Below, piece by piece: positions 9,714 to 18,041 of a DNA stretch of 64,000 nt. A model generated the notes under the pieces. It made no database searches and was not told the DNA's origin. It saw nothing but the letters and a program-made list of their open reading frames with translations. The first letter of the stretch is position 1. Each line of letters opens with the position of its first letter. A program made the position numbers and the translations under genes. This stretch comes from Bradyrhizobiaceae bacterium (GTDB taxonomy: Bacteria > Pseudomonadota > Alphaproteobacteria > Rhizobiales > Xanthobacteraceae), in contig CP078014.1 of the NCBI GenBank assembly GCA_020544565.1, positions 3,784,016-3,848,015 on the forward strand. Reading direction: 5' to 3'.

Positions 9714-10328
9714 ATGCGCAAGTTTCTCACCGTCCTCGCCGCGCTGGCGTCGCTGAGCCTGACCAATTGCGGTTACAACGCCATTCAGCAGAACGACGAA
9801 TCGGTGAAGTCGAGCTGGTCGGAGGTCGTCAACCAGTACCAGCGCCGCGCCGATCTGGTGCCGAACCTCGTCAACTCGGTGAAGGGCTTCGCCCAGCAGG
9901 AGAAGGACGTGCTGCTCGGCGTCACCAACGCCCGCGCCAAGGTCGGCACCATCCAGGTGACGCCGGAGGTGCTCAACGATCCCGCCGCCTTCCAGAAATT
10001 CCAGCAGGCGCAGGGCGAGCTGACCGGGGCGTTGTCACGGCTCCTGGTCACCACCGAGAACTACCCGCAGCTCAAGTCGGACCAGTTGTTCCGCGATCTG
10101 GTGGCGCAACTCGAAGGCACCGAGAACCGCATCACGGTGGCGCGCAACCGCTACATCAAGGCGGTGCAGGACTATAACGTCGGCATCCGCACCTTCCCCA
10201 ACAACCTGACCGCGATGGCGTTCGGCTATCGGGAGAAGCCCAACTTCACCGTGGACAACGAGAAGGCGATCTCCACCGCGCCGAAGGTGGAGTTCAACGC
10301 GCCGTCGCCGCAGCCGGCGGCGAAATAG
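9714..10328 (+). CDS. lemA: LemA family lipoprotein
   Basis: This 204-residue protein has an N-terminal signal with lipobox LTNC (Cys about residue 19), then the LemA domain with the coiled motif RRADLVPNLVNSVKGF and the late AFGYREKPNF. It is probably anchored in the envelope. GGAG at 9704-9707 supports the start. It heads an operon with two TPM-domain proteins, an arrangement seen in many bacteria. LemA function is not established, though membrane-stress and proteolysis roles have been proposed for the family. Confidence 0.9.
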   Translation: MRKFLTVLAALASLSLTNCGYNAIQQNDESVKSSWSEVVNQYQRRADLVPNLVNSVKGFAQQEKDVLLGVTNARAKVGTIQVTPEVLNDPAAFQKFQQAQGELTGALSRLLVTTENYPQLKSDQLFRDLVAQLEGTENRITVARNRYIKAVQDYNVGIRTFPNNLTAMAFGYREKPNFTVDNEKAISTAPKVEFNAPSPQPAAK

Positions 10329-10341
10329 CGCGGCGGCCGGG

Positions 10342-11214
10342 GTGCCGGCGATGAAGGTGGCGCGGGCGGCCATTCTCGCATGGATGCTGTGCTGGGCGTT
10401 CGCCGCGCTGGCGGACGTCGCGGTGCCGCCCCTGAGCGGGCGGGTGGTCGATCTCACCGGCACGCTGTCGGCCGAGCAGGCGGCGCGGCTCGAACAGAAG
10501 CTGAAGGATTTCGAGGACCGCAAGGGCAGCCAGATCGAGGTGCTGATCGTGCCGACGACGGAGCCCGAGACCATCGAGCAATATGCGCTGCGCGTCGCCG
10601 AGCAGTGGAAGCTCGGGCGCAAGAAGGTCGACGACGGCGCGCTGCTGCTGATCGCCAAGAACGACCGCCGGCTGCGCATCGAAGTCGGCTACGGGCTCGA
10701 AGGCGCGCTCACCGACGCCACCTCGAAGCGCATCATCGACGAGATCATCACCCCGAAATTCCGCACCGGCGATTTCGCCGGCGGCATCACCGACGGCGTC
10801 GACCGCATCCTGAAAGTGGTGGACGGCGAGCCGCTGCCCGCGCCGCAGCCGCGCGGCCAGTCGGCCGATTTCGATTCCATCGGCGAGTATCTGCCGTTCC
10901 TGTTCTTCGGCGCGCTGTTCGGCGGCGGCATCCTGCGGGCGATGTTCGGCCGCCTGATCGGGGCGGCGCTTGCCGGCGGCGGTCTCGGCATCATCACCTG
11001 GCTGCTGATCGGCGCGTGGATTCCGGCCGTGCTGGTCGGTCTCGGCGTGTTCGCGTTCACGCTGCTCGGCGCCATGTCCTCGCCGGGCGGGGTCCGTCCC
11101 GGCGGACGTGGCGGCGGGTTCAGCGGAGGCGGCTTCGGCGGCGGCGGGGGTGGCGGTGGATTTAGCGGCGGCGGCGGCAGCTTCGGCGGCGGCGGCGCAT
11201 CGGGGCGGTGGTAG
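10342..11214 (+). CDS. YgcG-type TPM-domain membrane protein
   Basis: This 290-residue protein has a signal peptide (residues about 1-27) and a TPM domain (about 30-160) with VDLTGTLS, VLIVPTTEPETIEQYA and RIEVGYGLEGALTD. Two hydrophobic segments lie around residues 185-245, and the glycine-rich tail contains SGGGGSFGGGGASGRW. An ATG at 10351 is an alternative start. The TPM domain is found in thylakoid photosystem-repair and bacterial envelope proteins. The gene follows lemA by 13 bases and overlaps or abuts the next TPM gene, so it is co-transcribed. Confidence 0.88.
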   Translation: MPAMKVARAAILAWMLCWAFAALADVAVPPLSGRVVDLTGTLSAEQAARLEQKLKDFEDRKGSQIEVLIVPTTEPETIEQYALRVAEQWKLGRKKVDDGALLLIAKNDRRLRIEVGYGLEGALTDATSKRIIDEIITPKFRTGDFAGGITDGVDRILKVVDGEPLPAPQPRGQSADFDSIGEYLPFLFFGALFGGGILRAMFGRLIGAALAGGGLGIITWLLIGAWIPAVLVGLGVFAFTLLGAMSSPGGVRPGGRGGGFSGGGFGGGGGGGGFSGGGGSFGGGGASGRW

Positions 11215-11216
11215 CG

Positions 11217-11714
11217 ATGAGCATGCAACGCATCGGCCGGCATCTGCTGCATCATCGCTGGGTGGTGCGCCGGGTGTTTCCGGATACGGTTCTCGCCCGG
11301 ATCGAGCAGGCGATCGCGGCCAGCGAAATGCGCCACGGCGGCCAGATCCGCTTTGCGGTGGAAGGCGCGCTCGACGGCGCGCCGCTGTTCTCGGGGCAGT
11401 CCGCCCGCGCCCGCGCCATCGACGTGTTCGCGCGGCTGCGGGTATGGGACACCGCGCACAACAACGGCATCCTGATCTATCTGCTGCTGGCCGACCGCGA
11501 CGTCGAGATCGTCGCCGATCGCGGCATCGCCGCGCGGGTGGCGCAGCGCGAATGGGACGACATCTGCCACGTCATGGAGGCGGATTTCCGGGCGGGGCAT
11601 TTCGAAGACGGCGTGCTCAAGGGCATCGACGCCGTCACCCGGCTGCTCGCGGCGCATTTTCCCCCGACTACCTCCGGTCGCAACGAACTGCCCGACCGGC
11701 CGGTGCTGCTGTAG
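11217..11714 (+). CDS. TPM-domain protein, short form
   Basis: From the ATG at 11217, two bases after the previous stop, this encodes 165 residues; a GTG at 11208 would overlap the preceding gene. The TPM core is visible in GGQIRFAVEG, RARAIDVFARLRVWDT and NNGILIYLLLADRDVEIVADRG. There is no signal peptide or clear membrane helix. It is the third gene of the LemA-TPM-TPM set and probably works with it at the inner membrane. Confidence 0.85.
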   Translation: MSMQRIGRHLLHHRWVVRRVFPDTVLARIEQAIAASEMRHGGQIRFAVEGALDGAPLFSGQSARARAIDVFARLRVWDTAHNNGILIYLLLADRDVEIVADRGIAARVAQREWDDICHVMEADFRAGHFEDGVLKGIDAVTRLLAAHFPPTTSGRNELPDRPVLL

Positions 11715-11728
11715 CGCGCGCCGCCGCG

Positions 11729-14700
11729 CTAGCTCGGCCCGGGTCCGCTCGCCGTGGTCGCGGCCGGCTGCGCCGGCGTTGCCGCCGGAGCCGTCGCTGC
11801 CGCGGTGAAGCGGCGCAGCCGCTGGCGCGGGGCGCGCGGCTGGTCCGTCTTGTCGCCGGTGAGCAGGCGGGTGCTGGCGTCGGCGTCGAGCGGCTCGCCG
11901 AAGGCGAAGCCCTGGGCATAGTCGCAGCCGAGCTGGAACAGCTCCACCGCGTCGGAATCGGTCTCGGCGCCTTCCGCCACCACTTGCATGTGCAGGTCGT
12001 GGGCCATGGCGATGATCGATTTCAGCAGCACCGGGCGCGCGCCGCGGCTGGTGGTGCGCACGAACGACTGGTCGATCTTGATGGTGTCGAACGGGAAGCG
12101 CTGCAGGTAGGCCAGCGATGAATGGCCGGTGCCGAAATCGTCGAGGGAGAGGCCGATGCCGAGCTCCTTGATGCGGCTCAGCATCTGGGCGGCGTGCTCG
12201 GGATTCTCCATCACCATGGATTCGGTCAGTTCCAGCTTGAGCGAGCCGCGCGCCACCGCCGCGCGCGACAGCACGCCGCGCACGTCGTGGATCAGGTCGT
12301 GGCGCAGCAACTGGCGCGAGGAGACGTTGACGCTGGCGAAGATCGGCTCGCGTCCGCGCATCGCGCGCTGCCACACGGCGAGCTGCTTGGCGGTGGTGTC
12401 CATCACGAAGGTGCCGAGTTCGACGATCATGCCGTTCTCTTCGGCAATAGCGATGAACTCCGACGGCGCCATGCGCCCGAGCTTGGGATGGTCCCAGCGC
12501 GCCAACGCTTCGAAGCCGGCGATGCTGCGATCCTCGAGCCGTACGATGGGCTGGTAGAGGATCGCGATCTCGCCGCGTTCGATGGCGCGGCGCAGATCCG
12601 ATTCGAGCGTCAGGCGGTCGGTCTTGCGGGTGCGCATCGCCGGCTTGTAGACGTCGATGCGGTCGCCGCCGATGCGCTTGGAATGATACATCGCCAGTTC
12701 GGCGTCCTTGACGATCTCGTCGGTGAGCGGCGTCTGCGGGTCGCTGAGCGCGAGGCCGATCGAGGCGGTGAGGAAGATCTCGCGGCCGTCGAAGGCGATC
12801 GGTGCGCGGATGGTCTTGCGGATGGTTTCGGCCAGCGCGGTGATGCGGGCCGGCTCGTGCTCCGAGGTCAGGATCAGGCCGAACTGGTCGCCGGACAGCC
12901 GCGCCAGCGTGTCCTGCGGCTTGAGCACGCGGGCGAGGCGGCGCGCCAGCGTCAGCAGGATCGAATCGCCGACCGCGATGCCGACGGAATCGTTGACCTG
13001 CTTGAAGCGGTCGAGGTCGATCACCATCACGGTGGGGCGCAGGTTGGTCGCGGACTTGGCGAAGGTCGCCACCGCGCCGAGGCGGTCGAGGAACAGTTGC
13101 CGGTTGGGCAGGCCGGTGAGGTTGTCGTGCACGGAATCGTGTAGCAGCCGCTCCTCCGCGTTCTTGCTCTCGGTGACGTCGGTCAGTGTGCCGACCACGC
13201 GCGACACCTCGCCGTCGGAGCCGACCACCGGACGCGCCTTGAGCGCGAACCACATGAAGTGGCCGTCCGGGGTGCGCAGCCGGAAGTCCTGCACCAGCCG
13301 GCCGCGGCGCTGGTCGAGCACGCTGTCGAGCGCGGCGCGGAAACGGTCCTGGTCGAGCGGGTGCAGCACTTCGAGCCATTTCGCCGCGGGGCCCTCCAGT
13401 GCGCCGCGGCGCAGGCCGAGCAGCGCCTCGGTCTCGGGGCTGGTGAACACCTTGTCGGCGGAGACGTCCCAGTCCCAGATCAGGTCGCCGGAGCCGGTCA
13501 GCGCCAGCGCGCGGCGCTCGACGTCGGAGACGACGCTGCTGCCGGCGCCGCCGCCGGCGAAGGCGTGCTGCATCACCGTGAAGCCGATCAGCATCACGAT
13601 CAGCACCAGGCCGCCGAGCAGCGCCGGGCCGACGATGTCGTTGGTGACCGCGCCGGTGATGGTCATGGCCGCCGCCACCACCCACATTGTCAGCAGGAAC
13701 CAGGTCGGGATCAGCAGCACCGCGCGGTCGAAGCCGTGGGTGGAGAGGTAGATGATCAGCGCCAGGCCGCACACCGCGATCAGCGCCAGCGAAATGCGGG
13801 CGATGCCGGAGGCGACGGCGGGATCGAACAGCGCCAGCCCCACCAGTGCGCCGAGGAACACCAGCCAGCCGATGGTGATGTGCGAATAGCGCACGTGCCA
13901 GCGCGACAGGTTGAGATAGGCGAACAGGAACACCAGCATGGTAGCGGCGAGCATCGCCTCGCCGGCGGCGCGCCAGATCCGCTCGGCCCCCGACGACATG
14001 TCGAACACCTTGCCCCAGAAGCCGAAATCGACGCCGATATAGACCAGCACCGCCCACGCCAGCGCTGCGGCGGCGGGGAACATGATGCTGCCCTTGACCA
14101 CGAACAGGATGGTCAGCACCAGCGCCAGCAGGCCGGAGATGCCGATGACGATGCCCTGGTACAGGGTGAAGGAGTTGACCTTGTCCTTGTAGGCTTCCGG
14201 TTCCCACAGATAGATCTGGGGAATGTTGTCGGTGCGCAGCTCGGCGATGTAGGTCACCACCGCGCCGGGATCGAGGGTGATGCGGAAGATGTCGGCGGTG
14301 GCGCTGTCCTGCCGCTCGGGCCGGTCACCGGCTGAGGGGGTGATGGTGGCCACCCGCGACAGGCCGAGATCGGGCCACAGCAGTCCCGACGAGACGATGC
14401 GGTAATGCGGCACCACGATCAGGCGGTCGAGCTGGTCGTCGGTATTGTTGGCGAGCGCGAACACCACCCAGTTCTGTCCGCCCTCGCGGGCGCGTACCTC
14501 GATGCGGCGCACGATGCCGTCGGTTCCCGGCGCGGTGGAGACCTGGATGCGGTCGGTGTCGCTGCGCTGGAACTCGAGGATGCCGGTGAGATCGATGGCG
14601 GGCGCGTCGCTGCGCACGCTGACCGCGTCGAGCGCCTGCGCCGGCCGGATGGCGGCAAGGGCCAGAAGGGTCAGGACAAGGGTCAGCGCTGCGGCGCGAA

Positions 14701-14752
14701 GCGGGCTTCGCAGGGATATCGGTGGCAGCGCGAAGCGTCTGATCGAGCGCAA
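11729..14752 (-). CDS. Membrane-bound PAS-GGDEF-EAL cyclic-di-GMP protein
   Basis: This 1007-residue protein starts at a TTG (14752) preceded by GGAGAG. An N-terminal signal or TM helix is followed by a periplasmic region (about 40-195), about seven TM helices (200-400), a PAS domain (about 430-550), a GGDEF domain (555-715) and an EAL domain (730-970). The GGDEF signature reads SGDQF, so diguanylate cyclase activity is probably lost. The EAL domain keeps EALARW, LELTES, DDFGTG, IKIDQSF, VAEGAE and QGF, consistent with an active phosphodiesterase. The C-terminal 40 residues are Ala/Pro/Thr-rich. A motility or surface role through c-di-GMP is inferred. Confidence 0.88.
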   Translation of the reverse strand: MRSIRRFALPPISLRSPLRAAALTLVLTLLALAAIRPAQALDAVSVRSDAPAIDLTGILEFQRSDTDRIQVSTAPGTDGIVRRIEVRAREGGQNWVVFALANNTDDQLDRLIVVPHYRIVSSGLLWPDLGLSRVATITPSAGDRPERQDSATADIFRITLDPGAVVTYIAELRTDNIPQIYLWEPEAYKDKVNSFTLYQGIVIGISGLLALVLTILFVVKGSIMFPAAAALAWAVLVYIGVDFGFWGKVFDMSSGAERIWRAAGEAMLAATMLVFLFAYLNLSRWHVRYSHITIGWLVFLGALVGLALFDPAVASGIARISLALIAVCGLALIIYLSTHGFDRAVLLIPTWFLLTMWVVAAAMTITGAVTNDIVGPALLGGLVLIVMLIGFTVMQHAFAGGGAGSSVVSDVERRALALTGSGDLIWDWDVSADKVFTSPETEALLGLRRGALEGPAAKWLEVLHPLDQDRFRAALDSVLDQRRGRLVQDFRLRTPDGHFMWFALKARPVVGSDGEVSRVVGTLTDVTESKNAEERLLHDSVHDNLTGLPNRQLFLDRLGAVATFAKSATNLRPTVMVIDLDRFKQVNDSVGIAVGDSILLTLARRLARVLKPQDTLARLSGDQFGLILTSEHEPARITALAETIRKTIRAPIAFDGREIFLTASIGLALSDPQTPLTDEIVKDAELAMYHSKRIGGDRIDVYKPAMRTRKTDRLTLESDLRRAIERGEIAILYQPIVRLEDRSIAGFEALARWDHPKLGRMAPSEFIAIAEENGMIVELGTFVMDTTAKQLAVWQRAMRGREPIFASVNVSSRQLLRHDLIHDVRGVLSRAAVARGSLKLELTESMVMENPEHAAQMLSRIKELGIGLSLDDFGTGHSSLAYLQRFPFDTIKIDQSFVRTTSRGARPVLLKSIIAMAHDLHMQVVAEGAETDSDAVELFQLGCDYAQGFAFGEPLDADASTRLLTGDKTDQPRAPRQRLRRFTAAATAPAATPAQPAATTASGPGPS

Positions 14753-14880
14753 AGTCAGCTCTCCGCGATGGGCGCGGGGCTCGTCGCCGAGCCGCCGCGG
14801 GGAGGGCGATAGATGCCACGAATATGAAGGAGTTCAAAGGGTTTCGAGCGGTTCCCGGGCCTTCGAATCCGATCAGAATT

Positions 14881-15879
14881 TTACGCCGTGAGCACAATTT
14901 TGCCAATATGTTGGCTGGTCTCCATCCGCGCGTGGGCCTTCGCCGCCTCCCGCAGCGGGAAGGTGCTGTCGATCACCGGCCGGACGCGGCCGGCCGCGAA
15001 CCACGGCAGCGCCGTCGCCTCGATCGCGGCGACCATGGCGGCCTTGTCGGCGACGCTGCGCGGGCGCAGCGTCGATCCGGTGTGGTGCAGCCGCTTCATC
15101 ATCAGCTTGCTGAAATTGACGGTGGCCTTGGCTCCGCCGAGAAACGCGATCTGGACGATGCGGCCGTCCATCGCGGCGGCGTCGTAGTTGCGCTCGATGT
15201 AATCGCCGCCGACCATGTCGAGGATGACGTTGACTCCGGTTCCGTCGGTGAGCTCCCTGGTCTTCGCGACGAAATCCTCGGTCCTGTAGTTGATGGCGGC
15301 GTCGGCGCCGAGCTTGAGGCAGGCGTCGACCTTGTCCTGGCCGCCGACGGTGACGAACACCCTGGCGCCGTGGGCCTTGGCCATCTGGATCGCCATGGTG
15401 CCGATGCCGGAGGAGCCGCCATGGACCAGCAGGGTTTCGCCGCTCTGCAGGCCGCCGCGCTCGAACACGTTGTGCCACACCGTCATCAGGGTTTCCGGCG
15501 TGGCGCCAGCCTCGATCAGCGAGAAGCCCGCCGGCACCGGCATCGCGTGGGTCTCGTGGGTCAGGCAATATTCGGCGTAGCCGCCGCCGGCCACCAGCGA
15601 CATCACCTTGTCGCCGATCTTGCGCCGGGTGACGGCATCGCCCACCGCGACCACCTCGCCCGCGACTTCGAGGCCGGGAAGATCGCTGGCGCCGGGCGGC
15701 GGCGGATAGGCGCCGCTGCGCTGCGCCACGTCCGGGCGGTTGACGCCGGCGGCGACGACCTTGATCAGGATGTCGTGGGGGCCGGGCTGCGGCACCGGCC
15801 GCGGTTCGGGCACCAGCACCTCGGGGCCGCCGGGCTTCGAGATGGCGATGGCGGTCATCTGGGCGGGCAGCTTGTCCAT
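14881..15879 (-). CDS. NAD(P)H quinone oxidoreductase (zeta-crystallin-like MDR)
   Basis: This 332-residue medium-chain dehydrogenase/reductase lacks zinc ligands. It has the GROES-like N-terminal half (AAGVNRPDVAQRSGAYPPPPG) and a Rossmann NADPH site LVHGGSSGIGTMAIQMAKA (about residues 150-170). The ATG at 15879 has AAGGA upstream; an extension to 16161 would cross the divergent DUF1192 gene. It is likely a quinone or alkenal reductase of the QOR family. Confidence 0.88.
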   Translation of the reverse strand: MDKLPAQMTAIAISKPGGPEVLVPEPRPVPQPGPHDILIKVVAAGVNRPDVAQRSGAYPPPPGASDLPGLEVAGEVVAVGDAVTRRKIGDKVMSLVAGGGYAEYCLTHETHAMPVPAGFSLIEAGATPETLMTVWHNVFERGGLQSGETLLVHGGSSGIGTMAIQMAKAHGARVFVTVGGQDKVDACLKLGADAAINYRTEDFVAKTRELTDGTGVNVILDMVGGDYIERNYDAAAMDGRIVQIAFLGGAKATVNFSKLMMKRLHHTGSTLRPRSVADKAAMVAAIEATALPWFAAGRVRPVIDSTFPLREAAKAHARMETSQHIGKIVLTA

Positions 15880-15976
15880 GGCGGGTCCTTGGGCGGGTCC
15901 TTGCGAGGTCGGGGCGGGACATGACACATGTCGGCGACGACAAGAGCTATAAGCGGACGGAGCGCGGGAGGGAAGC

Positions 15977-16168
15977 ATGGCCGCCGACGATGACGACAGG
16001 CCGCGGGCCAAGATTGTCCACGAACTGGGACAGGATCTGTCGCTGCTCTCGGTCGACGATATCGAGGCGCGGATCGCGGCGCTGACGGCCGAGATCGAGC
16101 GGCTGAAGGCGGACGCCGCGAAGAAGCGCGCCAGCCGCGCCGCCGCCAGCGCGTTCTTCAAATCGTGA
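15977..16168 (+). CDS. DUF1192 family small protein
   Basis: This 63-residue protein has LSLLSVDDIEARIAALTAEI followed by a short coiled coil (ERLKADAAKKRASRAAAS), which is the DUF1192 pattern. GGAGG just before the ATG supports the start. It is divergent from the quinone oxidoreductase gene with about 100 bases between. DUF1192 proteins are small cytosolic alphaproteobacterial proteins with no established role. Confidence 0.82.
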   Translation: MAADDDDRPRAKIVHELGQDLSLLSVDDIEARIAALTAEIERLKADAAKKRASRAAASAFFKS

Positions 16169-16226
16169 AGGGCGCGCGGGAGACTGATTCAATGGCGTTG
16201 GTCCCCGGCTGTCTATCTTTTGTTTG

Positions 16227-16273
16227 AGCATGATCTTTTCCGAAAACCGGTTCCCACTTTTCGGGATCATGCT
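16227..16273. repeat. Rhizobiales-type palindromic repeat
   Basis: AGCATGATC at 16227-16235 and GATCATGCT at 16265-16273 form a perfect 9-bp inverted repeat around an inner imperfect stem (TTTTCCGAAAACC... / ...TTTTCGG). I recognise this as resembling a repeat scattered through Rhizobiales genomes. It ends exactly at the stop of the convergent DUF2927 gene and may serve as its terminator. Confidence 0.65.
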
Positions 16274-17122
16274 TTATGGCGGCAGGTTGTTGACCCGGGC
16301 GACCCAGGCGCGCACGTCCGGCAGCACGGCGGGCAGCACCGCGCGGACCTGGTCCACGGTCATGCCGGCGCGGATGCGCGGATCGTAGAGAATGTTCATG
16401 ATGTACTGGTCGTAGATGTCGAAGAAGCCCATCGACACCTGATCGTTGAACATGGTCCACGGTACCGCGTCGGTGTCGTTGATCGGGCCGAGCGATTGCA
16501 GCAGCTCCTCATAGGCGCAGTCGAGAAAGACGAAATCGCCGTTGTCGACGGTCAGGATCACGTCCGAGCGCTGGATCTCGAATTTCTCGTTCTTGCGGAA
16601 GCCGGACAGGCACTGCGGATCGAGCGCCTGATGGATGTCCTGCGCCCGGTCGGAGCCGTAGAAAGCGGCGATGGTCTTGTTCAGGTCGCGGTCGCGCACC
16701 AGCGTGATCACGGCGTTGGCGCTTTCGCGCCCCGGCACGATCGCGATGTCGAGGTTGCGGACCTTGGCGGCGATGTCGTCGACCACGCGGCCGAGCTGGC
16801 CGCGGCGGTCGGCGCGGGCCGCGCCGTCGATGAAGATGCGCACCGGCGCGTGGTATTTGCGGATGCGATCGACCCGGCCGGCGAGGTGATACTCGGCGCC
16901 GAACGCCGTCTTCATGAAGCCGTCGATGATCTCGGCGTCGGTGAAGGCTTTGCGCTCGCTGCGGGCATGGACGGCGGCCCGCACCGGCTCGGCGCGGATC
17001 TGCGCCGCCGCCGCCACGTCGGTCCGCGCGAGCAAGCCCAGTGCGAGCAAGCCCGGCGCGAGGAGGCCGAGCGCGGCGACAAGGCTCGGCGCAAACCGTC
17101 GCGGGGCGGGGCGTGCTTGCAT
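16274..17122 (-). CDS. DUF2927-like exported protein
   Basis: This 282-residue protein has an Ala/Leu-rich signal segment (residues about 12-40). The rest matches the pattern I associate with DUF2927: FMKTAFGAEY near the start of the mature part, a lone Cys in DPQCLSGF, CAYEELLQSLGPINDTD, FND and a C-terminal YDPRIRAGMT. AAGGA six bases before the ATG supports the start. It is probably periplasmic or secreted. DUF2927 proteins have no firm biochemical role; some resemble metallopeptidase-like folds. The next gene upstream is an L,D-transpeptidase, also exported. Confidence 0.65.
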   Translation of the reverse strand: MQARPAPRRFAPSLVAALGLLAPGLLALGLLARTDVAAAAQIRAEPVRAAVHARSERKAFTDAEIIDGFMKTAFGAEYHLAGRVDRIRKYHAPVRIFIDGAARADRRGQLGRVVDDIAAKVRNLDIAIVPGRESANAVITLVRDRDLNKTIAAFYGSDRAQDIHQALDPQCLSGFRKNEKFEIQRSDVILTVDNGDFVFLDCAYEELLQSLGPINDTDAVPWTMFNDQVSMGFFDIYDQYIMNILYDPRIRAGMTVDQVRAVLPAVLPDVRAWVARVNNLPP

Positions 17123-17185
17123 CGCAATCCTTGCGCGGGCTGCGCGCCGGCCCCGCAGGCCGGCCCGCCGTCATGCCCGGACGGT

Positions 17186-17794
17186 TCAGTTCTTGACGAC
17201 GACCTTGGCGCCGACCTGGACGCGGTTGTAGAGGTCGATGACGTCGTCGTTGACCATGCGGAAACAGCCCGACGACACCGCCTGGCCGATGGTCTCCGGC
17301 TCGTTGGAGCCGTGGATGCGGTAGAGCGTCGAGCCGAGATAGAGCGCGCGCGCGCCGAGCGGGTTGTCGGGGCCGCCTTCCATGTAGCGCGGCAGGTCCG
17401 GCCGTCGCCGCAGCATCTGCGCCGGCGGAGTCCAGCCCGGCCATTCCTTCTTGGCGGTGACGCGGTGCACGCCGCCCCAGCGGAAGCCGTCGCGGCCGAC
17501 GCCGATGCCGTAGCGGATGGCCTGGCCATCGCCGGTGACGAGGTAGAGCCGGCGCTCGCGGGTGTCGACGACGATGGTGCCGGGGGCGTAGTTGCTGTGG
17601 AAGTTCACCACCGTGCGCGGAACCGGGCCGGAGCCCGGGCTGACGCCGTTGCTGCCGAAGCCGCGGAAGAAATTGGCGAACGGTGATTCGTCCACGACGT
17701 AGTCCTGCCGCTGCGGGCGCTCCCGGGCGGAGGCGGGCAGGGACGCTGTCGCGCAGATCGTGGCGGCCAGCAGGGCCGAAACCAGACGTATCAT
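17186..17794 (-). CDS. L,D-transpeptidase (YkuD family)
   Basis: From the ATG at 17794, preceded by GAGGAG, this encodes 202 residues with a signal peptide (1-24). The YkuD catalytic core shows RIHGSNEPETIG and SSGCFRM, giving the catalytic His and Cys, with the PDNPLGARALYLG segment before it. Such enzymes form 3-3 peptidoglycan cross-links or attach proteins to peptidoglycan in the periplasm. Length is typical for short rhizobial forms. An open frame extending upstream to 18196 has no features and is not used. Confidence 0.9.
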   Translation of the reverse strand: MIRLVSALLAATICATASLPASARERPQRQDYVVDESPFANFFRGFGSNGVSPGSGPVPRTVVNFHSNYAPGTIVVDTRERRLYLVTGDGQAIRYGIGVGRDGFRWGGVHRVTAKKEWPGWTPPAQMLRRRPDLPRYMEGGPDNPLGARALYLGSTLYRIHGSNEPETIGQAVSSGCFRMVNDDVIDLYNRVQVGAKVVVKN

Positions 17795-18041
17795 TGGTAC
17801 TCCTCGCAGATGGAACAGGCGATGGGGACGGCCCGCGCCCCGCCTCCACGACAGGCCATAAACCGCCTCGCAGCGCAACCCACGGCCGTGTGATGAGGTT
17901 CCTTCCGCATCGCAGCGCGGCGCATCGTCACCGGCGTCCCTCCGGATTGTCATGGCACCCCGCCGCGCGCGCCCTTTGACGAACCGCCTCAGGGATGATT
18001 GATCTGGGATCCAATAAAAATCCAAACGGGGGTTACAGCGA

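Noticed and set aside
10689..14207. Open frame of about 1170 codons on the minus strand
   Set aside because: It overlaps the GGDEF-EAL gene in another frame and the TPM genes on the opposite strand. The residues are low-complexity R, A, G and P, and no family is seen.
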